A DNA stretch of 64,000 nucleotides from Saprospiraceae bacterium. GTDB lineage: Bacteria; Bacteroidota; Bacteroidia; Chitinophagales; Saprospiraceae. This document shows, one piece after another, positions 52,120 through 61,900 of the stretch; positions within the stretch are counted from its first letter, which is position 1; each line of letters starts with the position of its first letter. The stretch is taken from assembly GCA_021739645.1 (NCBI GenBank), contig JAIPBL010000003.1, forward strand, positions 1 to 64,000, written 5' to 3'. The notes under the pieces are model-generated. The model worked only from the letters and a program-made list of their open reading frames with translations. It was not told the DNA's origin and ran no database searches. Position numbers and translations under genes: made by a program.

Positions 52120-54873
52120 ATGGCCAGTTTCTTTCCAAAAAAAGGCATCATTTGGTTGACCGTAATTGCATCAGTAGCTTTTGTTTTTCACCACTATTCC
52201 AATGGATTTGAACCGAAAGTTGACTACAATGCCGAGGTCAAACCCATCCTCAACAAGCACTGCCTTTCCTGCCACGGCGGGGTGCGCCGCAAATCGGGCT
52301 TTAGCCTGCTTACCCGGGAAGACGCCCTGTCAAATGCAGAAAGCGGAAAGCCTGCCATCGTGCCTGGCCACACCGAGCGGAGTGAATTCATCCGACGGCT
52401 CACCCTCGATGACCCGGAGGAGCGGATGCCGTATGGAAAAGAACCTTTGACCGAAGCGGAAATCAGCATTTTGACAAAATGGGTGGACGAAGGGGCTCAA
52501 TGGGACTTGCATTGGGCATATCGCCCAGTAGAAAAGCCGCCCGTGCCTGGCAGTGAGCGGTTGCTTTCTGGTTTGGGTGAAAAAAGTTGGGGCAACAACG
52601 AGGTGGACGCTTTTATCCTGGACAAATTGCTGGAAAACAAACTCGTACCAAGTACCTCAGCTGATAAAGCCACCCTGCTTCGCCGTGTCAGTCTTGACTT
52701 GATTGGGATGCCAGCCCCTGAAAATTTGGCTATAAAATACCTTGACAGCAATAGCCCCATAACTTATGAGCAGCTCGTTGACAGCCTCCTTGCCTTGCCC
52801 CAGTACGGCGAACGTTGGACAGCGATGTGGCTCGACCTTGCCCGCTATGCCGATACCAAAGGCTACGAGCGGGACGACCGCCGCCAAATCTGGCGATACC
52901 GGGATTGGCTCATCAAAGCCTTCAACGACGATATGCCTTACGACCAGTTCCTAACGGAGCAACTGGCGGGCGACCTGCTCGGCGGCGATTCCCATCCCAC
53001 TGACAATCAATACGTTGCTACCGCATTTCACCGAAACACCATGACCAATGACGAGGGTGGCACCGACAACGAGGAGTTTCGCACCGCAGCCGTCATTGAC
53101 CGAGTGAATACGACTTGGGAGGCGTTTATGGGAACCACCTTCGCATGTGTCCAGTGCCACGACCATCCTTACGACCCCTTCCGGCACGACGAGTATTACC
53201 AGTTCATGGCCTTTTTCAACAATACCCGAGATGCAGATACTTACGAGGATTATCCGCAATTGCGACATTTTGCGAAGGAAGACAGCTTGCGTCTGATTGG
53301 CCTGACGGAGCGGGTGAAAAAAGAGATTTCACCTGAAAAAGCAGCGGAGGTTTATACTTTTTTGAAAACATTGGAGCCGGTATTCTACTCGCTTGAAACG
53401 GATAGCCTCAAAAATGCCGCTTTGTACGATACCAAATGGCTCGGCCTTCGGCAACATGGAAGTGCTCGACTAAGAGGTGTTGACCTCAATAATGTCGGAC
53501 GTTTGTGGTTCCGCTATCAAGGCATGATGGGCGGCGGGCGTTGGACGGTGCGCCTCGATAGCCCGACGGGGGAGGTGCTTTTCTCCACCATTTTAAAAGA
53601 AACAAAAGGCTGGTTTATTGAGAAACTCGACTTCCCGATGAAATCTGGTAAACATGACCTTTGGTTTTCTTACGAAAACCCAAAACTGAAACCTGACGCA
53701 GCAGGGGTGCAATTCGATTGGTGCCACTTTGCCGAGCCAGGATTTGGTGACGAGCCGAGCATAAAGCCGGATTTTGACTACCTGCTCCGAGTTGCTGCGG
53801 CCACGACGCCCGTCATGGTAGAAAACATGCCGGAAATGAAGCGCCCGACCCATTTGTTTGAGCGGGGAAATTGGTTAGTCAAGGGTAGGGTAGTGGAGGC
53901 TGGAGTGCCCAAAATATTGCCGCCAATGCCAAGCGGTGTCCCGCAAAATAGGCTCGGTCTTGCCCAATGGATGACTGCACCAGCGCATCCGCTCACCGCC
54001 CGAACGATGGTGAACCGCCTTTGGGAACAACTTTTTGGAAATGGATTGGCCGAGACACTGGAAGACCTCGGCTCGCAGGGCATTCCCCCGACACATCGGG
54101 AACTGCTGGACTGGCTGGCCTACAATTTCATGCACGAGCAAGGGTGGAGCACCAAAAAGCTGTTGAAAACCTTGGTCATGTCCGCCACCTATCGACAGGA
54201 TTCAAAGGTGAGTGCTCAGGCACTTGAGGCCGACCCGTACAATCACTTTTACGCCAGAGGCCCCCGGGTTCGCCTCTCCGCCGAGCAAATACGAGACCAA
54301 GCCCTGAGCATCGCCGGGGTGTTGAACCCCAAAATGTACGGCCCCAGCGTGATGCCCCACCAACCCGATGGCGTTTGGAAAAGCCCTTGGAATGGCGATG
54401 ATTGGAAACTTGCCGAAGGTGATGAGCGCTACCGTCGTGCTGTTTACACCTTCTTGAAGCGGACGGGGCCATACCCTGCCATGATTACCTTCGACGGGGT
54501 GGCGAGGGAAGTCTGCACCGCCCGGCGGGTTCGCACGAATACGCCGTTGCAAGCCCTCGTGACACTGAACGATGAAGCATACGTTGTTGCGGCACGTTAT
54601 TTTGCAAACCGGATTTTTGAAAAAAAACTGAAAACGCCTAACGAGCAATTGGCACTGGCCTACTTGATAGCCACTGGCCACGAGCCAGATGCTGCAAAAA
54701 CCAAGGTGCTCTTACAATTGTACGAACGGTCGCACAAGGATTTTGCGGAGCACAAAGAAAAAATGGAAAAGATTTGCGGCGCTGAAACCATGGTGAAAAC
54801 CCCTGAAATTGCAGCACTTGTGGTGGTGGCCAATGCCGTGCTGAACCTGGATGATGTGCTAACTAAAAGTTGA
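52120..54873 (+). CDS. PSCyt1-PSCyt2-PSD1 protein (DUF1549/DUF1553), cytochrome c-like
   Basis: This 917-residue exported protein has an N-terminal membrane/signal helix (about 9-27), a planctomycete-type cytochrome c domain with CLSCH at 48-52, a DUF1549/PSCyt2 domain (about 165-370, including CVQCHDHPYDPF), a CBM-like beta insert (about 420-560, GRLWFRYQGMMGGGRW) and a C-terminal DUF1553/PSD1 domain (about 620-895; ARTMVNRLWEQLFG, TPLQALVTLND). These proteins are usually encoded next to a DUF1501 partner, which is absent here. Family roles are linked to polysaccharide degradation, but the biochemistry is unknown. Confidence 0.9.
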   Translation: MASFFPKKGIIWLTVIASVAFVFHHYSNGFEPKVDYNAEVKPILNKHCLSCHGGVRRKSGFSLLTREDALSNAESGKPAIVPGHTERSEFIRRLTLDDPEERMPYGKEPLTEAEISILTKWVDEGAQWDLHWAYRPVEKPPVPGSERLLSGLGEKSWGNNEVDAFILDKLLENKLVPSTSADKATLLRRVSLDLIGMPAPENLAIKYLDSNSPITYEQLVDSLLALPQYGERWTAMWLDLARYADTKGYERDDRRQIWRYRDWLIKAFNDDMPYDQFLTEQLAGDLLGGDSHPTDNQYVATAFHRNTMTNDEGGTDNEEFRTAAVIDRVNTTWEAFMGTTFACVQCHDHPYDPFRHDEYYQFMAFFNNTRDADTYEDYPQLRHFAKEDSLRLIGLTERVKKEISPEKAAEVYTFLKTLEPVFYSLETDSLKNAALYDTKWLGLRQHGSARLRGVDLNNVGRLWFRYQGMMGGGRWTVRLDSPTGEVLFSTILKETKGWFIEKLDFPMKSGKHDLWFSYENPKLKPDAAGVQFDWCHFAEPGFGDEPSIKPDFDYLLRVAAATTPVMVENMPEMKRPTHLFERGNWLVKGRVVEAGVPKILPPMPSGVPQNRLGLAQWMTAPAHPLTARTMVNRLWEQLFGNGLAETLEDLGSQGIPPTHRELLDWLAYNFMHEQGWSTKKLLKTLVMSATYRQDSKVSAQALEADPYNHFYARGPRVRLSAEQIRDQALSIAGVLNPKMYGPSVMPHQPDGVWKSPWNGDDWKLAEGDERYRRAVYTFLKRTGPYPAMITFDGVAREVCTARRVRTNTPLQALVTLNDEAYVVAARYFANRIFEKKLKTPNEQLALAYLIATGHEPDAAKTKVLLQLYERSHKDFAEHKEKMEKICGAETMVKTPEIAALVVVANAVLNLDDVLTKS

Positions 54874-54899
54874 AAAGCGGTTCGGTTGTCCTACATTTG
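54870..54899 (+). promoter_or_regulatory. Bacteroidota-type promoter for the aldolase gene
   Basis: TTG (54870-54872) and TACATTTG (54892-54899) are separated by exactly 19 bp, a full match to TTG-N19-TAnnTTTG. It overlaps the end of the previous gene. Transcription would begin near 54906, about 88 bases before the ATG. Confidence 0.65.
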
Positions 54900-54993
54900 C
54901 GCTTCGAGCTTCGCCTTTGTTCAAGTCGCTTCTGCCATGACGAATGCGACAAACAAGGCGAAAATATTTCAACAATCTAACAATCTATCACTT

Positions 54994-55650
54994 ATGAAAT
55001 TCTTTATAGACACCGCCAACCTCGACCATATTATTGAAGCACATAAACTCGGCATCCTCGATGGCGTAACGACCAACCCTAGCCTGATGGCTAAAGAGGG
55101 TATCACTGGCCAAGCCAATATCGAAAACCATTACGTGAAAATCTGCGAAATCGTGGACGGCGACGTGAGTGCTGAAGTGATTGCCACGGATTTTGCAGGC
55201 ATGGTGAAAGAAGGAACCCACCTCGCCAGCCTAGCCAATAACATCGTGGTGAAAGTACCGATGACGAAAGACGGCGTGAAGGCCATCAGCCACTTCACCG
55301 ACCACGGCATTTCTACCAACTGTACGCTGGTGTTCTCTGCTGCGCAAGCGATTTTGGCAGCAAAAGCAGGGGCTACTTACGTCTCACCGTTCATTGGCCG
55401 CATTGATGATACAAACTGGGACGGGATGCTGCTCATCAAAGAAATGGCAGAGATTTACGCAATCCAAGGCTTTGAGGCGCAGATTTTGGCGGCGAGCATT
55501 CGCAACTCTCGGCATATCGTGGAGGCAGCGAAGAATGGGGCGGATGTTTGTACTTGTCCACTTAGTGCCATCCTCGGCATGTTGAAGCACCCATTGACGG
55601 ATATTGGGCTGGCGCAGTTTCTGGCGGATCATCAGAAGGGGAATGGGTAA
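54994..55650 (+). CDS. fsa: fructose-6-phosphate aldolase / small transaldolase
   Basis: This class I aldolase of the small transaldolase subfamily either transfers dihydroxyacetone units in the pentose phosphate pathway or cleaves fructose 6-phosphate; sequence alone does not decide. The ATG at 54994 gives 218 residues beginning MKFFIDTANLDHI; 36 upstream in-frame codons are non-coding leader with repeat words. Visible are GVTTNPSLMAKEG, the Schiff-base Lys in VVKVPMTKDG (about 89), TLVFSAAQAILAAKAGA and SPFIGRIDD. Length equals that of FSA/TalC proteins. It is convergent with ruvB, with a 3-bp gap. Confidence 0.9.
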   Translation: MKFFIDTANLDHIIEAHKLGILDGVTTNPSLMAKEGITGQANIENHYVKICEIVDGDVSAEVIATDFAGMVKEGTHLASLANNIVVKVPMTKDGVKAISHFTDHGISTNCTLVFSAAQAILAAKAGATYVSPFIGRIDDTNWDGMLLIKEMAEIYAIQGFEAQILAASIRNSRHIVEAAKNGADVCTCPLSAILGMLKHPLTDIGLAQFLADHQKGNG

Positions 55651-55653
55651 TAA

Positions 55654-56685
55654 TTAAAACTCAAACAACGTCCCCGCCTTCCCTTTGGGTACCACGCCAA
55701 TATGTTTATACGCCTTCTCCGTCGCCTCACGGCCACGGGGGGTGCGCTGCAAGTAGCCTTCCATGATGAGGAAAGGCTCATGCACTTCCTCAATCGTGCC
55801 CGGCTCCTCACCGACCGCCGTTGCGATGGTGGTCAGACCCACTGGGCCACCTTTGAACTTATTGATGATGGCATCGAGGATTTTGTTGTCCATTTCATTG
55901 AGGCCACCTTCGTCCACGTTGAGGGCGTTAAGGCCGATTTTGGCGATTTCGATGTCAATGGTTCCGGTACCTTTCACCTCTGCGAAGTCCCGGATGCGGC
56001 GCAACAACAAGTTGGCGATGCGGGGTGTGCCACGGCTGCGGCGAGCGATTTCATAAGCACCTTCTTCCGTCATCGGTACTTTCAGCAGGTTTGAGGAGCG
56101 GGTCAAAATCTTCTTTAGCGTTTCAATATCATAATAATCAAGGTGGCAAGTGATGCCAAAACGGGAGCGCATGGGGGCTGTGAGCAAGCCCATGCGGGTG
56201 GTAGCGCCGACGAGCGTGAAATTAGCCAGCGCAATTTGAATGCTCCGGGCATTTGGGCCAGAGTCAATCATGATATCAATGCGAAAATCCTCCATGGCGG
56301 AGTAGAGGTACTCTTCCACGACGGTGTTCAGTCGATGGATTTCATCAATAAAAAGCACGTCGCCCTCTTCGAGGTTGGTCAAAAGCCCGGCGAGGTCACC
56401 CGGTTTTTCAAGGACAGGGCCAGAGGACATCTTTAGTGAAGCACCCAATTCGGTGGATATAATATGCGATAGGGTGGTCTTGCCAAGTCCCGGTGGGCCG
56501 TGCAGCAGCACATGGTCGAGTGCCTCGCCCCGCTTGTTTGCGGCAGCGATGAAGATGCGCAGGTTGTCAACGATTTGTGGTTGGCCGCTGAAGTCGTCAA
56601 GTTCCTTGGGTCGCAATGCCTTTTCGATGAGCTTTTCGTCGGTGCTCATCAGGTTGCCTTCAGCGTCTAAATTCGGGTTTTGCAT
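55654..56685 (-). CDS. ruvB: Holliday junction branch-migration helicase RuvB
   Basis: This 343-residue AAA+ motor of the RuvABC resolvasome shows [12 protein letters not shown], Walker [10 protein letters not shown] (about 63-71), Walker [11 protein letters not shown], the beta-hairpin contacting RuvA ([15 protein letters not shown]), sensor 1 [15 protein letters not shown], and the winged-helix end TPRGREAT. ruvA and ruvC are not adjacent. Upstream lies a repeat hairpin. Confidence 0.97.
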   Translation of the reverse strand: MQNPNLDAEGNLMSTDEKLIEKALRPKELDDFSGQPQIVDNLRIFIAAANKRGEALDHVLLHGPPGLGKTTLSHIISTELGASLKMSSGPVLEKPGDLAGLLTNLEEGDVLFIDEIHRLNTVVEEYLYSAMEDFRIDIMIDSGPNARSIQIALANFTLVGATTRMGLLTAPMRSRFGITCHLDYYDIETLKKILTRSSNLLKVPMTEEGAYEIARRSRGTPRIANLLLRRIRDFAEVKGTGTIDIEIAKIGLNALNVDEGGLNEMDNKILDAIINKFKGGPVGLTTIATAVGEEPGTIEEVHEPFLIMEGYLQRTPRGREATEKAYKHIGVVPKGKAGTLFEF

Positions 56686-56696
56686 TGAACAGTTTT

Positions 56697-56769
56697 GAGT
56701 TTTGGGTTTTGAGTTTTGAGTTGCGAAGCGGCAGACTAACTCAAAACTCGCAACTCAAAACTCAAAACT
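56697..56769. repeat. GTTTTGA-repeat hairpin between ruvB and a lipoprotein gene
   Basis: GAGTTTTG/GTTTTGA words repeat on the left side and CTCAAAAC/ACTCGCAACTCAAAACTC on the right, giving a long inverted repeat (core GTTTTGAGTTGCGA with its inverse). It resembles the other heptamer-like spacers in plan but has different words. Confidence 0.65.
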
Positions 56770-56772
56770 TGG

Positions 56773-57357
56773 TCAGTCCCAGACTCCCTCGCCTTTCCAA
56801 ATGGTTTTTCCTTTGGAAATGAAATTGAGGTATTGACGGTGGCAGTCGTCGTTCTGGTTGCCGTTGGTTTGGCAGAGGAGGTTGCCATCACAATCATAAA
56901 GGAAAGTGTCAGGCACAGCCTCGAAAGCAAAAGCCCATTTGCCCCCAATCTGGTATTTGATGATTTTGAGGGGGTTGTGTCGGTCAATCGCCTTACTCAT
57001 CCACGACACAGCGAATGGGTTGCTGATTTGGGAGCATTCAACTGGGCCGTTTGATTTCAAGTCCTCAATGCAGGTAATTTCGACCATCTTACTTTCAGCC
57101 ATGCAAATGCTGGCCATGTCGTTCAACTCCTTGTAGCCAAAACGGATGGTCTGTTTGTCCTTGGCTTGAAAATCATCTGGGAATGCAGCGGGATTGAGGA
57201 GTTTGCCGTTTTCGAGGCGGATGAGGTAGCCACAGCCATCGAGGCCGTCGAAATCAACCACCGTGCCGAGGGTTTGGCAATTGCCGGTTGTTGTTGGTGG
57301 TTTTGTTTTGCAGCCACCTGCGTAGGCAATTATTGCCAAAAAAAGAATCGTTCGCAT
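56773..57357 (-). CDS. lipoprotein of unknown function
   Basis: The 194-residue product starts at ATG 57357 and has a lipobox AYAGGCKT (Cys near 16). Two segments can be told apart: an N-terminal beta domain (GTVVDFDGLDGCGYLIRLENG...) and a C-terminal part with KYQIGGKWAFAFEAVPDTFLYDCDGNLLC, reminiscent of small Bacteroidota lipoprotein domains that read YDxxGNxxC. No catalytic motif is seen. It is divergent from icd and upstream of ruvB on the same strand. Confidence 0.7.
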   Translation of the reverse strand: MRTILFLAIIAYAGGCKTKPPTTTGNCQTLGTVVDFDGLDGCGYLIRLENGKLLNPAAFPDDFQAKDKQTIRFGYKELNDMASICMAESKMVEITCIEDLKSNGPVECSQISNPFAVSWMSKAIDRHNPLKIIKYQIGGKWAFAFEAVPDTFLYDCDGNLLCQTNGNQNDDCHRQYLNFISKGKTIWKGEGVWD

Positions 57358-57411
57358 GTTCAAAATCGATGAAAAAATTAGCTTTTGGTAAATTAAAGCA
57401 GCCTGATTCAT

Positions 57412-57419
57412 TACCTTTG
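57412..57419 (+). promoter_or_regulatory. candidate -7 box for icd
   Basis: TACCTTTG matches TAnnTTTG; TTTG at 57384-57387 lies 24 bp upstream, slightly wider than usual. The icd leader would be about 100 bases and includes ATCCTCA repeats (57476-57498). Confidence 0.45.
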
Positions 57420-57522
57420 CGCCGCTTTTTACAGGAGGATTTAAATATTCGAGGATTAGAATTGCGCTCGCAAAGTCAAATCCTCAAATCCTCAATTCTT
57501 CAAAAATTCAATCAATAACGAA

Positions 57523-58788
57523 ATGACCGGAACAAAAGTAACGATTGTCAAAGGTAAATTAAAAGTACCGAATGACCCGATTATCCCATTCATCGAAGGC
57601 GATGGAACGGGTGCAGATATTTGGGCAGCTTCCGTGCGAGTGCTGGATGCCGCCGTAGAAAAAGCCTACAAAGGCAAGAAAAAAATTGTTTGGAAAGAAG
57701 TTTTGGCTGGCGAAAAAGCCTTCAACAAAACGGGCAACTGGCTTCCAACAGAAACCCTCGATGTCATTCGGGAGCACCTTGTGGCCATCAAAGGACCGCT
57801 GACCACGCCGGTAGGCGGTGGCATCCGCTCCCTGAACGTGGCACTTCGCCAAGAGCTTGACCTTTACGCTTGTGTGCGCCCAGTTCAGTATTTTAAGGGT
57901 GTCCCTTCGCCTGTGAAGGAGCCACAGTTGGTGGATATGGTGATTTACCGGGAAAACACCGAAGACATTTACGCTGGTATTGAGTACCTGAACGGTACGC
58001 CAGAATGTGAGAAAATGCTCAATTTCCTCCAAAACGAAATGGGCGTGAAGAAGCTCCGCTTTCCAGAATCTTCCTCATTCGGCATCAAACCTGTTTCAAA
58101 AGAAGGCACTGAGCGGCTCGTAAGGAGTGCTTTGGAGTTTGCCCTTGCCAATAAAAAGCCTTCGCTGACGCTGGTGCACAAAGGCAACATCATGAAGTTT
58201 ACCGAAGGTAAATTCAAGGAATGGGGCTACGAACTGGCCGAGCGGGAGTTTGGCGAGAAGGTTTTCACCTGGGCACAGTATGACCGCATCAAAGATGCAA
58301 AAGGCGAATCTGCTGCAAATACTGCACAAAAAGAAGCCGTGAATGCTGGCAAAATGATTGTGAAAGACGTCATCGCCGATGCGTTTCTCCAGCAAATCCT
58401 CCTCCGCCCAGCCGAGTATTCAGTCATCGCAACGTTGAACCTAAACGGCGATTACATTTCAGATGCGCTTGCTGCGCAGGTAGGTGGCATCGGCATTGCG
58501 CCTGGCGCAAACATCAACTATGTGACGGGTCACGCCATCTTCGAGGCGACCCACGGCACGGCGCCGAAATACGCTGGCTTGGACAAGGTGAACCCATCGT
58601 CCGTAATCCTTTCTGGTGAAATGATGTTCCGTTTTCTTGGTTGGACAAAAGCTGCCGACCTGATTTTGAAGAGCATGAAACGTGCGATTTCGAAAAAGCG
58701 AGTGACTTATGATTTCCATCGTTTGATGAAAAATGCAACATTGCTGAAATGTTCGGAGTTCGGGGATGAGATGATTGCGAATATGTAA
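57523..58788 (+). CDS. icd: isocitrate dehydrogenase, NADP-dependent
   Basis: This TCA-cycle enzyme oxidatively decarboxylates isocitrate to 2-oxoglutarate. The 421-residue protein has the type I (E. coli-like) pattern: [14 protein letters not shown], substrate loop [13 protein letters not shown] containing the regulatory Ser, [14 protein letters not shown], the Lys of [12 protein letters not shown], metal ligands around DAFLQQ and the coenzyme region [17 protein letters not shown], in which Lys-Tyr favours NADP over NAD. It is monocistronic, ended by a cluster of hairpins. Confidence 0.96.
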   Translation: MTGTKVTIVKGKLKVPNDPIIPFIEGDGTGADIWAASVRVLDAAVEKAYKGKKKIVWKEVLAGEKAFNKTGNWLPTETLDVIREHLVAIKGPLTTPVGGGIRSLNVALRQELDLYACVRPVQYFKGVPSPVKEPQLVDMVIYRENTEDIYAGIEYLNGTPECEKMLNFLQNEMGVKKLRFPESSSFGIKPVSKEGTERLVRSALEFALANKKPSLTLVHKGNIMKFTEGKFKEWGYELAEREFGEKVFTWAQYDRIKDAKGESAANTAQKEAVNAGKMIVKDVIADAFLQQILLRPAEYSVIATLNLNGDYISDALAAQVGGIGIAPGANINYVTGHAIFEATHGTAPKYAGLDKVNPSSVILSGEMMFRFLGWTKAADLILKSMKRAISKKRVTYDFHRLMKNATLLKCSEFGDEMIANM

Positions 58789-58817
58789 ACTCAAGCCTTG
58801 TTTGAGTATTGCGAACA

Positions 58818-58839
58818 CCGTCAAACTGGAGTTTGACGG
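58818..58839. repeat. palindrome with AACTGGAGTT core after icd
   Basis: CCGTCAAACT (58818-58827) pairs with AGTTTGACGG (58830-58839) around GG. Core and flanks (…GGCACA / …GCGACACA) match the palindrome at 16-35. Confidence 0.75.
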
Positions 58840-58841
58840 CA

Positions 58842-58876
58842 CAAAAAAAGGCGGCCCGATTGGGTCGCCTTTTTTG
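58842..58876 (+). terminator. terminator after icd
   Basis: A GC-rich stem (GGCGGCCC with GGGTCGCC, 3-4 base loop) is framed by A7 before and T6 after, so it can act in both directions. Confidence 0.85.
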
Positions 58877-58923
58877 TTTGTGGTCGCCCTCCCGATTGCT
58901 ACCGGGAGGGCGACCACAAACAA
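58874..58923. repeat. perfect 21-bp-arm inverted repeat
   Basis: TTGTTTGTGGTCGCCCTCCCG (21 bases, 58874-58894, here described by its ends) is the exact inverse of 58903-58923, separated by 8 bases. It ends two bases before the stop of the convergent adhesin gene and likely terminates that transcript or is a mobile palindrome. Confidence 0.8.
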
Positions 58924-58925
58924 GG

Positions 58926-61900
58926 TCAATTCATCAAATTCATATCGCCGAAGAGCTGTATGACACGGCCATCAACGAATTCGATTTCGGCTTTCCAGAC
59001 AAAAACGGCGGGGTTCATGGGTTGGCCATCCAACCGACCGTCCCATCCCATCGGTTCTTCGTTGGGGTCAAAATTTTCCCGGAGAAACACTTTTTCTCCA
59101 AAGCGGTCAAAGATTTGGAATTGCCTGACTGTCCGAACTGCAGATGCTCTGGCGTAAATTGTGAACAGGTCGTTGATGCCGTCGCCGTTTGGCGAGAAGG
59201 AGTTGGGGACATAAACATCCAAGTCCTTTGTCACCCGGATATTCATTTTGTCGGTCAAGGAGCATCCTTTTTCGTCCCAAACCGTGAGGTAGTAGTAAAC
59301 GGTTTTTAAGGGCTTTGCCAAAAAGGAAAGTTCCGTTAATGGTTGAACCGTATTGGAAATCCAAGCGAAAGAATCTACTGGTGTGAAGCTGATTTCTGGA
59401 TTGACATGGACGCTGTCTCCAAGTTCAATGGTGATGTCATCGCCCAATTTCATGAACAGCTCCTCTGGAGCATCCAGCCTAAAACTGGTATCCACAGTGC
59501 AACCATTTGCGTCGAAAATTTCAATAAAAAAGTCGCCTGGAGGCAAGTTGTCAAAAGCAATTGGCGCAACCACTGGTTGTGAACCCTGTAGTTTGGCTTT
59601 AACGCCACCAGCGCCGCCACTCCAACCAGTTATTTCAAAGTATCCGTCATCAATGCCGAAGCATCTTGGCGAATCAAGATCGAATTCAGGAACGAACAAC
59701 TCAGGTTCTGTCAGCGTGATGAGGGTTGTGTCCTTGCAGCCAATGGCATCGGTCAATGTCACGGTGTAGTCATTCGTTTTTAAGTTTGCAATCTGCGGTG
59801 TGAATTCAAGATTTGACCACTCAAACTCGAAAGGTGGAATTCCTGCCAATGGGTTGGCAAGGAGCACGCCATTGCTATCTTGAAAGCATTTTAGCCCAAA
59901 ACCACTGCCGCCACTGAGTATTTGAATCTCAGCTTCGGGGATATCAAGCGTCAGGAGGAACGCTGCCGTAGCGGTGCATCCAAGATTGTTCGTGACGGTG
60001 ACCGTGTAATTGCCTGGTATCGCAGTGGCAATGCTGGTGCTTGACTCGCCGTTACCCCAAACGATTTGTGAAGCATTGGTTTCAGCGGTCAAAACAACGG
60101 TGTCATTTTGGCAAAAATAAGGTTCGCCCTGGATGGAAAGAACAGGGACAATTTCTGTGGAAGGCACAGTGATGCTCCGGTTGATGATACACTCACCGAT
60201 GTTTACGAATACCGTGAAAGTAGCGTCAACCGTGGGATTTGGTAAATTGATTTTATGGCCGTTGCCAACCGTATTTCCATTTTCATCCAACCAACTGTAA
60301 GTGGCGTTCAAGCTGTCCACGCTCAGGGTCAGCGTATTGTCGCAATTGAAAGCTAGTTCGATGTCGTCCTGAAAGTATTGCACCGAAAACTGGTGGTCAA
60401 TGCTGGTGACACAACTATCAATCAGCCGGAAACAGTAGTCGCCAAAGGTGAACCCAGGCAAGGCGATGGTGGAGTCCTGCACATTAAAGGTTGCAAGTAC
60501 CACGGCTGGGTTATTGCAATCCACCTGTTCGATGACAAAAGGTGGTTTGCCGCTTAATATTTCAAATTCCAAAGTTGTGGCGCCGACACCATCGCATAAA
60601 ATCCCGCTTGAAACATCGAAACTTAAGGTATCTGCTTCAGGCACGAAAATGATGGCAGTGTCTATCGGACAAGCTGAGTTGAGTGTGTACAGGTACACGG
60701 TGTGCTCGCCTGCGGCAACGTTTACGAAGGTGAAAGGTGACCCATTTTGGCTATTTACGGGGCCAACCGCATCCAAGCTGTAATTATCGGTAATGCTGCT
60801 CGGCCAATTGATGGTGGCATTATTGGCAGTGCCCCAATCCTGCCACCCTACCAAGTTCATTGCTCCGCTGACGGTGATGGTGCCGCTGCCGGGGCAGTTC
60901 CCAAATGGGATGGCTTCAAGGTTGAATTCTGGTGCTGGGAGGTGCAGGTTTTTTACCCCGCAATGGTCCACTTCGGCAAGTTGGTAGTCACCAGGCAACA
61001 GACTGGTTATCGAATAGGACAGGCAACTCGAAGTCAAATTGTCCCCATCAATCAACATGGAGACGTTGTTTGGGCCGCCAGTCAGGTAAAACGGACCATC
61101 TTCTGGGTTAATGACCAATTGGTAAACAGTCTGGCAACTACCGCTGATGACAGTGTTGTAAATATAGGTTCTCAAAACCGGGTCAACTGCTTGCCAATAG
61201 CCTAGGGTGGCTTCAGCTTCGAAGAGGTCACAATTTGGGATATTCAGTGCGACCTTGTAACTGCCAGAGTCCGGGACATAAAATAGGCCGGTGGTATTGG
61301 TGCTGAGAACATTGTCGTTTTCATCAAAAAGCACGAAAAGGCCGCCCGAAGTGCTCATGGGCCGGTCAGATATGGCGCCATTGTCGCAGGTGAATCGGTC
61401 AATCAATAAAGCTTGCACTGAGTCACAGACTGGCTTGAGCAAAAGAATGACCGAGTCACGGCAAACCATCTGGTCTTCACAACCGTCCTCCACGGCCAGT
61501 TCCCAATTGCCAGGAGTGCTACCATTGAAAGTAATTGAAATTCCAGCGGTGTCCACTTGTTTGGTTTCGACAGGGCTGCATGTGAGGCAGGTAACGACAA
61601 ACGGCCAACTATCCGCATCAAATCCGCCACCGCAACCGCCATTTGGGGTGAAAAGGGAAATGCTATTATCTGAACAAGACACAGGTGGGTCTTGCTGGAA
61701 AAGTGGATATTTTTTTTGCTTGTAAATGGCGTCGCTCTTGTTGCCACATGCATCGACTACCTGAAAAAGGTAGTAACTGGAATTGATAGGAAGCCCGGTC
61801 AGCTCATTCGTTGTGGTGGAGGTAGTGACGTTGCTTGGCGAAATATAGTTGAAAGTGAATGGCGGGATACCATTGATGACATTGCCTAGCGTGGCTGTCC

